A DNA stretch of 64,000 nucleotides, taken from Trichaptum fuscoviolaceum (taxonomy: Eukaryota > Basidiomycota > Agaricomycetes > Hymenochaetales > Trichaptaceae). Positions 11,539 to 22,836 of this stretch are shown here, piece after piece. The DNA is taken from NCBI GenBank assembly GCA_910574455.1, contig CAJSYZ010000009.1:1302001-1366000 (forward strand), written 5' to 3'. The translations under genes were made by a program, and so were the position numbers. The notes under the pieces were generated by a model. That model saw nothing but the letters and a program-made list of their open reading frames with translations, made no database searches and was not told the origin of the DNA. How positions within the stretch are numbered: the first letter of the stretch is position 1; every line of letters starts with the position of its first letter.

Positions 11539-12534
11539 TTAGCCCGATCCTAGTATTGTATTAAATACATACGAATCTGTGAAGAGCTGGACAGCCTTTC
11601 TACTAACATCTTTCCATTTACGACCGTCTTCCTCTAATCGCGTTTTCAGGACATCTTTTCCTGTCAACTCAAACCTATCTCCCGCCCATTTGCCTCGATT
11701 AACCAAGTCTGATTTAGTCCAGATGATATGCAGAAGCAGGATCCATCCCATATTGAATTCATCAGTATTTTCACTGGCAATATCTTCCGGTATGGCATCG
11801 GCTCGGACGTAAACGTGCTTTGTGATATTCCAAATGACTTCAGGTTCTGTGGACACCGGTATGGCCAAGCCATATGCGATGCGAAATTCGGGCGTATCCG
11901 ATACGAGGCCTTCCGCAAGGTCTCTGTGTGTAGTACCAGTCTGTGCATAATGTTCGAAGTCTCCGTGAACGTCTCCCGGGTTTAATTCTACAGGGAGGTC
12001 AATGTCTCTGTCACCATACTCAACGCAGATGAGCCGGTCGCCTGTCCAGTTTGGGCTGCCCATGAGCTGTTTGATGCGCCCTTCGCCAATGATCATGAGT
12101 CGTGTATTGGTGGCTCCAAGCCGGAACGCGGTGCGCCCATGATTAATGTGGTCGAAAATCATGTATATGAGCTCCTCGGGGATTTCGAGCTGCCCGAGAC
12201 CGCGCGGTACACCGATTTTGCGATAATTAATTCTGCGTAAAGTTCATACAAGGGATACTGCCTCATTAAAACTTTTGAGCTTACCGTTCTTTCTCCATAA
12301 GCTGGCCCAATGATGTCCATGTCAACGCTTTGAGTTTGGACAAGCTGTCCAGTCCGAAGCAAGATGCAGAACAACCTTCGTGATGCAAGTCTCCGAGATA
12401 GTAAACTTGCTTTTTGTCTACATTTACGCTGTATATAGATCACAAGGTTTTTATGATGCATAAAGTTATAAATTAGAGACTCACATCTGCAATTCTAAGG
12501 CAAGCTCAGGCTCCCAGTCTGAGTCCGAGTCCAT
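11539..12534 (-). CDS. F-box-like protein (family X)
   Basis: Three exons (12534-12485, 12428-12285, 12232-11539) give 295 aa starting MDSDSDWEPELALELQ. The middle holds a short F-box-like helix set (LEIPEELIYMIFDHI ... GATNTRLMIIGEGRI), followed by an acidic stretch and a C-terminal region with HVYVRADAIPEDIAS and KWAGDRFELTGKD. The last two motifs recur in the decayed copy at 41.8-42.4 kb, so this is a small dispersed family. It shares a 168-bp divergent promoter with the F-box gene starting at 12703. A role in protein turnover is inferred only from the F-box-like segment; the C-terminal domain is not recognised. Confidence 0.7.
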
Positions 12535-12619
12535 GGTGAACGAGCAGAGCAGAGATGTCTTGAGCGATGTTGCATTACTCGAGTCAATTTCGTGCGATTG
12601 CAGGGTCGGCTGGAAAAAA

Positions 12620-12626
12620 TATAAAA
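12620..12626 (+). promoter_or_regulatory. TATA box in a divergent promoter
   Basis: TATAAAA lies 77 bp upstream of the plus-strand F-box ATG at 12703, in the short spacer shared with the minus-strand gene whose ATG is at 12534. Confidence 0.55.
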
Positions 12627-12702
12627 GGGTCTTCCGACTGCCGACACTTCAACTTGAAGCAAGTCGCTTGTTGTGCTCTTCTCAGACTTCTCTCTCCCAA
12701 CC

Positions 12703-14287
12703 ATGTCTCATCACTATGACCTTTTCAATGGCAACTCTCCCGAAACTGTGTTCAAACTCTGGAAGAAGGAAGGGAGCGAATGTATGAGCAGGACGCCCCC
12801 GTTTGCTATGAACATTCTCGAAAGGTATGTTTGCTACATAATTTTGGACTCTTCCATATCGCGAACCTTAATTGCGCAGGCTAGGCCACCTTAATCACTG
12901 GACGGAGGATCACAGCCTCCTTGACGAAGCATCCACGTCGATCCGAGAATTAGATTCCTTTCAGAAGGTCCTCTCAAGTTACTTGACTTCAGTACAAGAA
13001 ACTGTCGACGCGTTACGGGGTGCTATTAGGCCTTTCAGCTTCGCAAAAGGAATTGATACTCTTCCCGACGAGATCCTTTCAATAATTTATGAATCTTTCG
13101 AGAACTATGACTACCAGGCCGTAACTCGCGATTGCAGTCTCGTTTCGCGTCGATTCCGTCGTGTTGTTCTGAACACCCCTCGATTTTGGTCTAACGTCTC
13201 CACCGGCATGAAGAGAATGGATTGTGTTAGCCGACATTTGGAAAGAAGCAAGTCGATTGGACTCAATGTTGAAATAGTCCCAAAACCCTGGACGTCTCCC
13301 AAGATAGTTTGTTACCTTAACCAATCGGAGGTTTTCGATGCCGCGCTTTCTTATACGGATAGATGGGAAAGCTTCACGTTGGGTGTCGCTAGCTCCATGC
13401 CACCCGATATAAGCGAACGTCTTAACAAGCTTACGCATTTGCTACGCCTTAAAGTCTTTCGCTTTGAATGTAACGACAATATGGAGGAGTTTGAAGATCC
13501 GATCTTTCTTAAATCTTCGTGCGCGCCACAATTGCATCGACTGCACACTATCAATTACCTTCCCGGACTATCAGCACTACCCTCCACGCTAAGCTCACTA
13601 GAATTTGTTACAACGGATATCGAATTCGGTCCGCAGCTTTGTCACAGGCTGTGCACGCTCCTCGTATCCGTCCCAAACCTCACAGAACTCTCACTGACGT
13701 TAGAATGCATCCGCACACCGTTCACCTCGGATGACAAAATTCCACCCTGCATTCTGCGAAATCTGAATGTCCTTAAGTTCACCATCGAGTCAGTAATATG
13801 CGACGAGCTTTTGTCGTTCAGAGAGGCACTAATAACCCCAGCAATAGTTGAGTGCATTTTCTCCGTCGAGAACGCAAAAGTTGGATGCTGTAGTGGTTAC
13901 AAGGGCCTGCTGTCTGCTAATTACCTCGAGGTCATGCTCTGTCACGACGTGTACCCGACTCTGGAGGCATTATCGATTGACTTTGATTCACTGGATGGTT
14001 GTATGGCCCGTTTCAACATCCCCTTCGAGAAAGTCCCGAATCTGTGCGAACTTACTGTTGATATCCATGGCTTTTATCCTGATTCTCTTCCAGAACGGGT
14101 TCCGGCCCTTCGGTCCCTCACAATGCGGAATCTGGGGACAGACGCGTGGAAGTGGGTGAAAGGTCTCTGGGAGAAGCTGCGTCAGCAAGGAGACCTCCAC
14201 AACATGCAGAAGGTGGTCATCGGTGATCGCACTGTTAGCCAGGAATGGGTAGAGGAATGCTTTGAGGACGGGATCTTTATCTTTTAG
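12703..14287 (+). CDS. F-box protein (paralogue of the one at 4.8-6.4 kb)
   Basis: Two exons, 12703-12824 and 12880-14287, give 509 aa. The first exon (MSHHYDLFN ... MNILER) and its phase-2 junction match those of the inverted copy at 4807-6413. The F-box lies near residues 100-140 (TLPDEILSIIYESFE ... CSLVSRRFRRVVLNTPRFWSNVS), followed by a long leucine-rich-like part ending MQKVVIGDRTVSQEWVEE. The two copies agree over most of their length, including the C-terminus, showing a fairly recent gene duplication with inversion. Expected role: adaptor of an SCF ubiquitin ligase; target unknown. Confidence 0.85.
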
Positions 14288-15680
14288 CCACGGACGATGG
14301 GAGACAGGAGCGGGATAGAGACACCGTACTCTACCGCACCTTAACGCAGTCAATTACATTTGTAGTCCCAAAAATACGTCCTTTGACAGCAGCGAATACT
14401 CTGACGGCGGTGCAAGCCTATGAATCTTTTGGCGGCCTTTACTGAGTATTGTAAGTACTTTGACCAGCAGGGCGAGCGACAATCTTTTCAGGCTTGGGAC
14501 GTGTTCACTCGGAAGGTTCATCCAAGTTTTTGAAAGAGATGATTACCTTATAATTCGTGAGTGCTGCAATGCGAAGTGCTTGAGTCTCTGACCTCTGACA
14601 ATTTATGTTACTCTACAGTACACCTTTTCGATTCTTTCCGCTCTTCATCGCATGACTTCTGCGAATCGGAAATCTCTCTTTTTCCTTCTATTTCGCAGTA
14701 TTTCTTCGTGACAAAAAGCCTGGTATTCTTGGGCGAATCGAGTTTACCGCCGCTTTGATCCATACTATCAGCATCGTAGGCTACCATATCCTTCCGTTGC
14801 TCGTTCAGAGAGAAGCCGTTCACTGATAGTATCCACAAGAAAGATAAATTTTGGACTTGCATTTACTGGTTCAACCTCCGTCCCAGAGTTTCTATGCTTA
14901 TGCAGTATGTGGACCGGGTGCTATGAAGACACGAAGGCCGTTCTGCTGCATCGCCCTGAATCCATCGAAATCTGCTTCCCGTGATGCCACCTAAACAGAC
15001 GACAAATATCTGTAGCGGCGCTCCGCGCCTGCAGGATGTTGCGGATGCAATTCTCGAGAACGATGCAATCGCTCTCTGACCTAACTTCCCATACCTTCTA
15101 CGCATTTCATTGAGGCCATATACATTGGATCTGAGAACGGATCCAGACTATGAATATCCTTATACTAGGTACTGAAGGTGTAAGATATATCTTGTCTATT
15201 TATCATTGTCCAAAATAAAACACTTGCTAGAGCCCCCGTCTTCTCGAACTTAAATTCAGTGTTCTTTTATCCACAAAAAGGCAACAGAGCAGTTTAATTA
15301 AAGTTAAGAATGTAATGACGAAGTTCTAGTATTTTACATCTTATACAGACCATTTGCACCCGATAAAAATGGTCGCTGGGGCTCACCTCCCGTAAACAAG
15401 GCATAGGCAACCTCGAAGACATTTACCCGGTCCTTTCGACGTACATGTCAAGCCAAAACATATGAAAACCAGTGGGTCAGGTGCTTGCCTAGTAAAATTG
15501 CACCCGGACGACCAATTGAGTTCCCCACATCGTCCCCACATTGTCCCCGCATCCAATTGGAGACCCTCGCGTCCAATCTATACCGTTTAATTCGTCTCGA
15601 GGTGTCGAGGGCCCTTGCGTCGTCAATGCAAATCGCCTGTCAAATGAATCATCGAATTTTGATCAAGAAGATCGTCCCAA
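14288..15680. other. intergenic, no gene seen
   Basis: About 1.4 kb, AT-rich in its second half, with terminator sequences of the F-box gene and promoter of the TPR gene. Minus-strand frames around 14,600-15,100 were considered but show no family motif. Confidence 0.45.
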
Positions 15681-15686
15681 TATAAG
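15681..15686 (+). promoter_or_regulatory. TATA-like box of the TPR gene
   Basis: TATAAG, 114 bp upstream of the ATG at 15795. Confidence 0.35.
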
Positions 15687-15794
15687 TTACCGATCAGGCC
15701 GTGCAAATATCCATATCTGAGCTGCCCTCGCCTTTTCTCCCTTTCTTCTTGACCACCATCTTTGTTGTCTTTCTTTCCACCGACGGGCCAGATA

Positions 15795-18393
15795 ATGTCA
15801 CCGAGGATCTCAGTGCGACCTCAAGACAGCTCCGACGACGACAGCCAGGACACGTCTGCTTCCCCCGTATCGACTTGCACGACTGAACCAACCGACATGT
15901 CTGATTCGGAGCTCGAGGGCTTTGCGCTCGATTTGTCCATCAAGGCGAAGCCGATGGAGGGGGCGTACAGGAATGATAGGGGGCTGGAGGACCTACCAGT
16001 TGTGAAACATGCGCTGGCACTTTTCCTGGCCTCGCATATGGTGGAATCTGAGCAGTATTTGCTAGGCTGTGATTCAAAAAAGTACGTCTATCATGTTCAC
16101 TTGTCTTGAATTAATATTAATTGGCTGTAATCGTAGGGAGCGCCTGTACACTGGTTCAGGCTATGGGCTCATCGAATGCGTCAAAGCTCTCATGTCTTAT
16201 GAGGACGAGGTAAGCTCAAACTATTTCATCATCTACGACTACAATTTCCCCGAACTTCAGGAAAATTTGCATCAGTCCAATTTCCTTGGATGTTTCGAAT
16301 TGCTTTCGTTTCAATGTGGTTGAAGTGTGAGATATGCGGGCGTTCTGGTTCATATAAAAATCTTTTTCAGTCTCGTCTTTCCTTCGAATTCTTCACTTGC
16401 ACGAAGTACTGACAATCCACTGTCCACCAGGACCTTTTGTCTGCTATCGGCCATACTCGCCACGGCAATGTCCTTGCGCAACAACACCGCAAGTCCCACT
16501 CTTTAGCCGGCCGGTTTGCTGGCCTTGTCCTCAGTTCGCATTCGGGCATCAACTGGATCAAGTCCATGAATGCGTTGGAACGGCACGCGGAGCTGATTTA
16601 CGCGGAGACGTTGTTTGAGAAAGCTCTTCTCGGAATTGTATATTCTGGAGACTGGCTATCGTTCATAAAAGAGGCGTGAGTGAACCTTCTTCTCGACTGT
16701 ATCCATTGGCGGCTGATATTTTCCAAAGTCTCAACCTCCGTACGACATTCAACACTTACCGCGATTTGTACAAATTCATGCAAAAGATGGACGAGGAAGC
16801 GACTGAACGCGGCGAGGGTCCCATCGACAAGTCGCTTGACCCAGACTTCCGTTCAGGAGTCCTCCTTGGCGCCGGTCTCTCCAACATCATCCTCTCCCTA
16901 CTCCCCAGCCGAATTCTCTCGGTCGTCGAGCTCTTTGGGTTCAAAGGCGACCGCATGGCCGGTCTCGACATGCTCTACCGCGCCGGCGGGTGGACTACCG
17001 AGTCCCCCGAGCCATCCGTCAGCATAGCGGAAGAAGGCGTGCGCCGGAGCATCTGCGACATGGCACTCCTCATCTTCCACCTCGTGCTCTCGTCCTTCAC
17101 GTCTGAGGGTGTTGACATCCCTATGGCGCAGAAGATCCTCGACTGGAACCTCAAGCGCTACCCGAATGGCGTCTTCTTCCTCTTTGGCCAAGGTCGCCTC
17201 AGCCTCATCCGTGCCCAGCCCGCGCGAGCGCTGGAGAGTTACAAGCGTGCTGTAGCCTCGCAGAGCCAGTACCATAACTTGCATCATATTAGTGATTGGG
17301 AGATGGCTATTGGGAATATCGCATTGTGGGACCTCGATACATCACTGGAGAGCTGGCGCCGCCTTGAGGCAGAGGCGACATGGAGCAAGGCGTGCTATAC
17401 GTATGGGATCGCAATGTGCCTCATTCAGCTTGGTGGCAAGGAGCGGATAGACGAGGCTGGGAAGTTTTTGGATAAGGTACCGAACGTCCTGCAGAGGATA
17501 GCCGGAAAATCCATCCCTGTGGAGGTAACGCACGCCTCTCGACAGCACGAATGAACGCCCCAAATACTTACACGTTTCTTTGTCGTCCAGAAATTTATTG
17601 CCCGAAAAGCCCGAAAATTCAAGAAACAGGGAAATCGCCTTGCACTCCCGGCTCTCGAATTCGGATACTTCTTCCTTGCCATCTCCCGCGCGCCCCGTCG
17701 TGTGGTTGTCAACAAGATGTTGCCTGAAGTGTACAAGCTGCAAGAGACGCTGAAAAAGCACGAGAACGCGCCGGCGTTGTATGAGGGCGGACAAGGGTAT
17801 TGGGATGACTTCTGCCTGGCAGCTTTCTTGGAGGGCGTGTGTAACCGCTACATTGCTTTCGAGGTGAATTGGCCACCTAGTGCCTTGGGACGTTCTTGTA
17901 GATCCGCTAATTGACTTTATGTTCTAAGGAACCGAACGCTGTCATTGATCCGAACGATCAAGTAGACGTCCCGCGTGAGGAGGCACAGAAGCGCGCCATG
18001 GCAGCTTTACAAACTGTTCTGGACAACGGTCCGAAGATTGAGCTCGATCACCACCTCGTGTATTACACGCGTATGTTATTCTGCTCCCTCTTAGATCCGT
18101 TTCTCACATGACAAAACTCTAACGCCTCTTTTGCATTACAGACTTCGAGATCGGACGTCTCCACGCCAGAATGGGCAAGCCCGACGAAGCCCGGAAACAG
18201 TTCGATCTCATTCTATCTGGTAAAACCCTGGAGGCCAATGCGGCGACCCGCAAGGGCAAATACAGCCTCGAGGTTTGTTTCCAAAAACGCCTGGGGATTT
18301 CGGGTACTGATTGTTAATTTCGATTTATAGTCCGCTCTGATCATGCGTACGCATGCAGCGATCGAAGCGCTTGATCATGACAAGCCGCTGTAA
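15795..18393 (+). CDS. IML2/TTC39-family tetratricopeptide protein (copy a)
   Basis: Eight exons (15795-16081, 16137-16209, 16431-16675, 16729-17524, 17591-17863, 17929-18070, 18142-18272, 18331-18393) give 669 aa. The N-terminus is acidic and serine-rich. The core follows the IML2/TTC39 layout: helical repeats including YGLIECVKALMSYEDE, SGVLLGAGLSNIILSLLP, VFFLFGQGRLSLIRAQP, ACYTYGIAMCLIQLGG and AYEGGQGYW-like motifs, ending with a TPR pair (FEIGRLHARMGKPDEA). Yeast Iml2 is a cytosolic or lipid-droplet-linked protein implicated in clearing protein inclusions; animal TTC39B affects lipid metabolism. The role here is inferred only from the family. A diverged inverted copy lies at 33.0-35.6 kb. 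The second intron (221 bp) is unusually long for this window. Confidence 0.82.
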
Positions 18394-18670
18394 TATTCCG
18401 TACTCCTTACGCCGGATGATGTGTTTCCTTCTACCTCGCTTTCGTGTACTTTATACCTACTATCTATCATGTTGTACGTTGTGTATGCAGGACCAACATT
18501 TGCTTACACCACTAGCATTGTTTTTCTTCATAGGCTACCCTCTTTCTGTAGCTGACTGTACTAATAGGCTTTTCCTCTTGTGTACAATATACTGATACAG
18601 TTACGGACGCTAGTGCTACATAATTACTATCCACAAGGCTGGAAAACATGGTAATATCTATGAGATAAGA

Positions 18671-21112
18671 TTAATCGCTATCGTCGACAAATATTGTACT
18701 TTTAACTCCGAGGTTGGCGTTCGGCTTCGCAAACTGCAAAGTATGTGCCGCTCTCCTCTTGGACCGCCTCAATCCCACTTCTGTCTCAATATCCACGACT
18801 ATATCCAGCTCGGTTTCGACACGCTTCCTCTTTTTCATCCTCTCCCACAGCTTCGCCTCCTCTTCCTTGGACGTTTGTCTGTCCAAAGCGTCCAGTTCTT
18901 CCTCCTCCAAGATCTCTTTGAGTAACGCGTCACTGTCTATCTCTTCGAGGAGCAAGGTACTTTCGTCTTCGGTGGCCGCAATCCGGAATGGGTTCGGTAA
19001 TAGGTAATCAAGGGAGGAGTGTCGGATGAATGGCTGATTAAGCTCGATGTGGGCAGGTAAGCTTGGTAAAGGGCGGTGGAACGGAAAGGCTGCATCTTCG
19101 TCTTCGCTTTCCTGACTTCCTTGATCTTCGTCACTTTCTTCGGAGTTTAACTGTGACGTCTCATCTCCGCCTTCAACTGTCTTCTCCGTGGCTCGGCCCT
19201 TCTCCTCTTTCGCGTGACGTTTTGCTGTCTGAGCAACGGTTTCGTCCAGGCACGAGAGCCTGTCAGCAATTGAAGTGAAGTGGTGCTTCTTATCTTTCTC
19301 GACACCCATAATTTGTAGAGCCTCATGTATCGTAGCAGTTTTTATCTATCAACGGTTAGAATCAATGTCATGTATACACATAGAGATCATGGGGTAAACA
19401 TACGAGATTATTATTGAGTCTCCAAACTTTAGTGTGCGCTTTGCTTTTGCGTTCTTGTTCGCGCAACGCAACCGCTTTCTGAATGATTTTGAGCAGAAAT
19501 TGCGAGATATGCGAATTTAAGAGCTGAATAGTAGAGGCAGAAATGCACGTCCCGACGTCGTCTTCAGCAGATCGGAGAGAAGCATGTATACTGAGAGAAT
19601 AATGTGAGATTCGCGACGAGTAGACGGGAGAAAATTAGCATACCCCATGATTTTGTGCAAGCTCGTAAGATGAAATAGACCAAGGCCTCCTTCCTCAAGC
19701 GTAGCAGCATCACAACCCATGTTTGACAAGTCCTGGATTATCTTGTACGGAAGTGTGGTCCCACCGACGTTGGGATGCCTGTGGTCCTCGACCCTGCCTT
19801 CACTTTCGCTTCCCTCTGAATCACCTTTGTGCAGCGAAACCTCAAACTCTTCCTTTCCAGCGTTGACGTCCAGATACTCCTCCTTTGTTTCTTCCGCAGT
19901 GATCGTAAAGCCAGCGTCATCTAAGTTCACACTCGCATCCTCGCCATTAGGAAGCCCATTCAGTTGTGCAAGCTCTCTCTCCTCGCGATCCTTCGCCTTC
20001 GCAAGCTGACGCTCCAGCTTCTTGTTCGTCTTCCTCCCAGGTTTCAGGCGCGCCACAGACGCAGAGACAGTGCCACCGGTTGCTTGAGCACGCTTGCGGC
20101 GCATGTACAACCGCTTTTGGTGCCTCCGACGCGAGCGTGGGGAGAGTGCAGCAAGAGCACGGGCTGTGAGACCAAGCTCATCCTGGGGCGATGTCGAGCG
20201 GCCATGCCCTAACTGATTGGGAGTGGGTGGCTGAAGTGAAGAGGCGGGGCTGGTAGAAAAGTCCAAAGGAGGCACTTTGTCGGCGAGAAACTCATTCACA
20301 TGCATCGGTTGAGGCGGAGGCGTTCTTGGACGTGATATAGCAAGGAGCGCAGGGTCGATGACTGCATCTGACACAGCGTTCGCGACGACTACGTCCGGTT
20401 GAGGAGGGTCGAGGTCATGCCCAACTAACTCTTCCTCCAGCGTTTCTCGGCGCTCGGTAGGTTCCTCCGCTTCGCGCAAAATATAATCGATAGCTCGTAA
20501 GTGTGGACCCGATAGTTCCTTGAGATAATCTGCCTTCTGCCACTGCCTATTCATCTCTGTCTGCATTTGCCTGACCTCCAGATTAATCCTCCGTCGTTCC
20601 TCTTTGCTTCGTCCTCCACCCCCACTTTCGCCAATCGACGAGCGCACTTCTCCTTCCTTTTCTCGAAGAACACCGAGTCGCCATTCTGCACGATAGTCCT
20701 TCTCCCATTCCACCTCTTTCTCCACTACAACTCTCGCCTGCTCTTCCTCGAATATTACCCACTCGTCCGAGACTTCGAACGCCGCTTCGAATGCTGCCCT
20801 TCCACGTTTACGCGAAACATCCTTTACTGCTGCAGAGTCAAGCATGTCCAGGTATATAAGGATGTCGACCAGATTTTTTCCCGGTATCTCCTCCGCTATG
20901 AGATCAGGCCGAAGTTTTGAGTGCACCGAAAGTGCATGGAAGAATATATTCTTCTCCTCCGAAGTCCAAAACCCGTATGGTGGAAAATACGAAGGAGGTA
21001 GAGCCCCATCTACACGGTCAGTTCCGGACAAATGGTCGTTGAAGTGGTTAAGGTGACTCTCAAATAAGTTCACGTAGTTCAAGTCATTTTTAGTTTGTTC
21101 TTCCTCGTCCAT
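18671..21112 (-). CDS. Rrn5-like SANT-domain protein (RNA polymerase I upstream activation factor)
   Basis: Three exons (21112-19644, 19590-19404, 19345-18671) give 776 aa. Near residue 48 is a SANT/Myb-like helix set (FWTSEEKNIFFHALSVHSKLRPDLIAEEI), as in Rrn5, a subunit of the factor that recruits RNA polymerase I to rDNA. The middle is charged and coiled-coil rich with a basic RRHQKRLYMRRKRAQ patch. The C-terminal half is very acidic and carries a nuclear-localisation-like KKRKR. Assignment rests on the single SANT region plus overall layout; another SANT-domain chromatin or transcription protein is possible. The 3' end faces that of the TPR gene, 278 bp away. Confidence 0.6.
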
Positions 21113-21604
21113 TTATTAGACATTCGATATTGTTGTTGGTAATCCGATAGGAGCAAAACTTGCATCCCAAGCCCAAGAAGTTGACAAGAAGCGTCAGAAG
21201 AAACCAGAGAAGTTCGTACAGATAGTGAATAAGGATAGTCGCATCTTTGCAGAGGAAGAGGTAGGAGAAGAGAGACACGAAGAATTTCCACAACTTGAAG
21301 TTCAAGTTCGGCACGTCGGCAGGATTCGGCACCGTGACGGCGTACCGAACAAAAAAATCAGGCCCTTTCCTCGCTCTTATTACTATCATATTATTATGTA
21401 CTGTCCGTATGTACAGAGTTAGCAGAACATGCATAGTATGCTTTAGTTACATCTGAATCCATCCCTTCGTCACTTTCAGCAAAAGAATTAAATTCGACTA
21501 TGTCGATTTTCCTGCTCTTTCAATATCCTCCGAATCGGCGACCGAGGTTCTTTCATTGAAGAAGTTAATCATATATAACATGTGCTCTAAGAAATATGAG
21601 CGAC
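21113..21604. other. intergenic, no gene seen
   Basis: Spacer between two minus-strand genes. A 114-codon minus frame (21434-21090) overlaps the Rrn5-like start and looks like chance. No CaaX pheromone precursor was seen here. Confidence 0.45.
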
Positions 21605-22836
21605 TTACAACGATCCCGTGGAAGGCCGCGAGCTTTGGCATGTCACAAAGCGTACGTCCGACTGCACAGGCTTTGTTGCTCTCTTAAACCCGAGCCATCC
21701 GGCAATCGACCACCAACAGCGGCTGTAGCACGTTCGAGCTTCCAAGGTAAATCCAAACAAGAAGAAGAAGATGGACGCGAGGGGTACATTCGACCACTGA
21801 TCGAATCGAATGGTGAATCTTCCCCAAAATGATGCTTGCCACTCGCTGGCGGCTATCTTCGGAATCGGTGGCCAGTCATGCATCGCTGTCCATCCCGGCC
21901 AAAACGCTTCCTGAGAACCTGTGACTATCATTTGGTAGACGGACAGAACTCCCATAGGCAGCGTCACAATTGCATCAAGGCATCCAAGGAGCATGCAGCG
22001 TATGAAGTGACCCTTCCTCATTGAACCAAGTGAGTCCGAGTCCGTCAGTAGTCCTTCCATTTCTCGATGATGGCGATAAATCGTCAGTATTATTTTTGCT
22101 GAGGGTAGAAGCTGTAAGTACCTGTACAGCTATGTTATACTTTTTACTCACGGCAATAGAATAGGACTGAGATGGTAGGCAAGATTATCATCCAAATTGC
22201 ACCAAAGACAAAACTCAATCCAGAGGATTGAGTTGTCGTGCAGCCAATCTGCTCAATAATCTCATATCGGGCCGATTGTGTGATGTAGTCTAGCTAAAGA
22301 ATAAGCTCGTCTTGATATTTTATCCAAGATGATCTGACTTACAAAGTGGAAGCGATATCAAAGGAAGTCCGAGGCAAATGAACAGGTCAATGGATATCTC
22401 ATAATAACGCTTCTCGGATAAGTTATTGGTGCACAAATAGAGCAAGATACAACTCACATGCTGTTCATTGAAGATTCTCTTCACGTACACGATCTTACAT
22501 AGCCGACGAGTGATGGCCAGCGAACAAGCAGGTATACCCGTTGAGGCGGCAACATAAACATAAGTAGCTTGTGCAGATGAGAGTCAGTGATCGTCAATCG
22601 TAGCTAGAGGACCATCACTTACAGAAGTCGCAGAACGCTGGTGCAATATCATCGGTACCATTCCGCCATAGAGTAAAATTGATGGCCTGGATAAGACTAC
22701 TTAGCGATAGCCAGAAAGCATACATAAAGATGCCAATGTTCCATGGCTGAAGTATCCCGGATGAGATGAGTGCAATCAAAGGTAAAGCGAAAGCAAAGAA
22801 ATTAGCGACAGGGACTAGTGGGTATGTGGAGTCCAT
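21605..22836 (-). CDS. STE3-type seven-helix pheromone receptor
   Basis: G-protein-coupled receptor for farnesylated peptide pheromones, normally at the fungal B (pheromone/receptor) mating locus or a non-mating paralogue of it. Five exons (22836-22623, 22567-22458, 22409-22343, 22289-22152, 22098-21605) give 340 aa. It opens MDSTYPLVPVANFFAF, typical of basidiomycete STE3 N-termini (MDPTYPLFP type), and has family-like segments LQPWNIGIFMYAFWLSL, ASTGIPACSLAITRRL, DLFICLGLPLISLP, FVFGAIWMI and the SxLFYCPKIILTIYRH region. The C-terminal tail is short. No pherom​one precursor was found close by, so mating-type function is not shown. Confidence 0.85.

Noticed and set aside
21090..21434. 114-codon minus-strand frame overlapping the start of the Rrn5-like gene
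   Set aside because: No motif, overlaps a better-supported gene in another frame.
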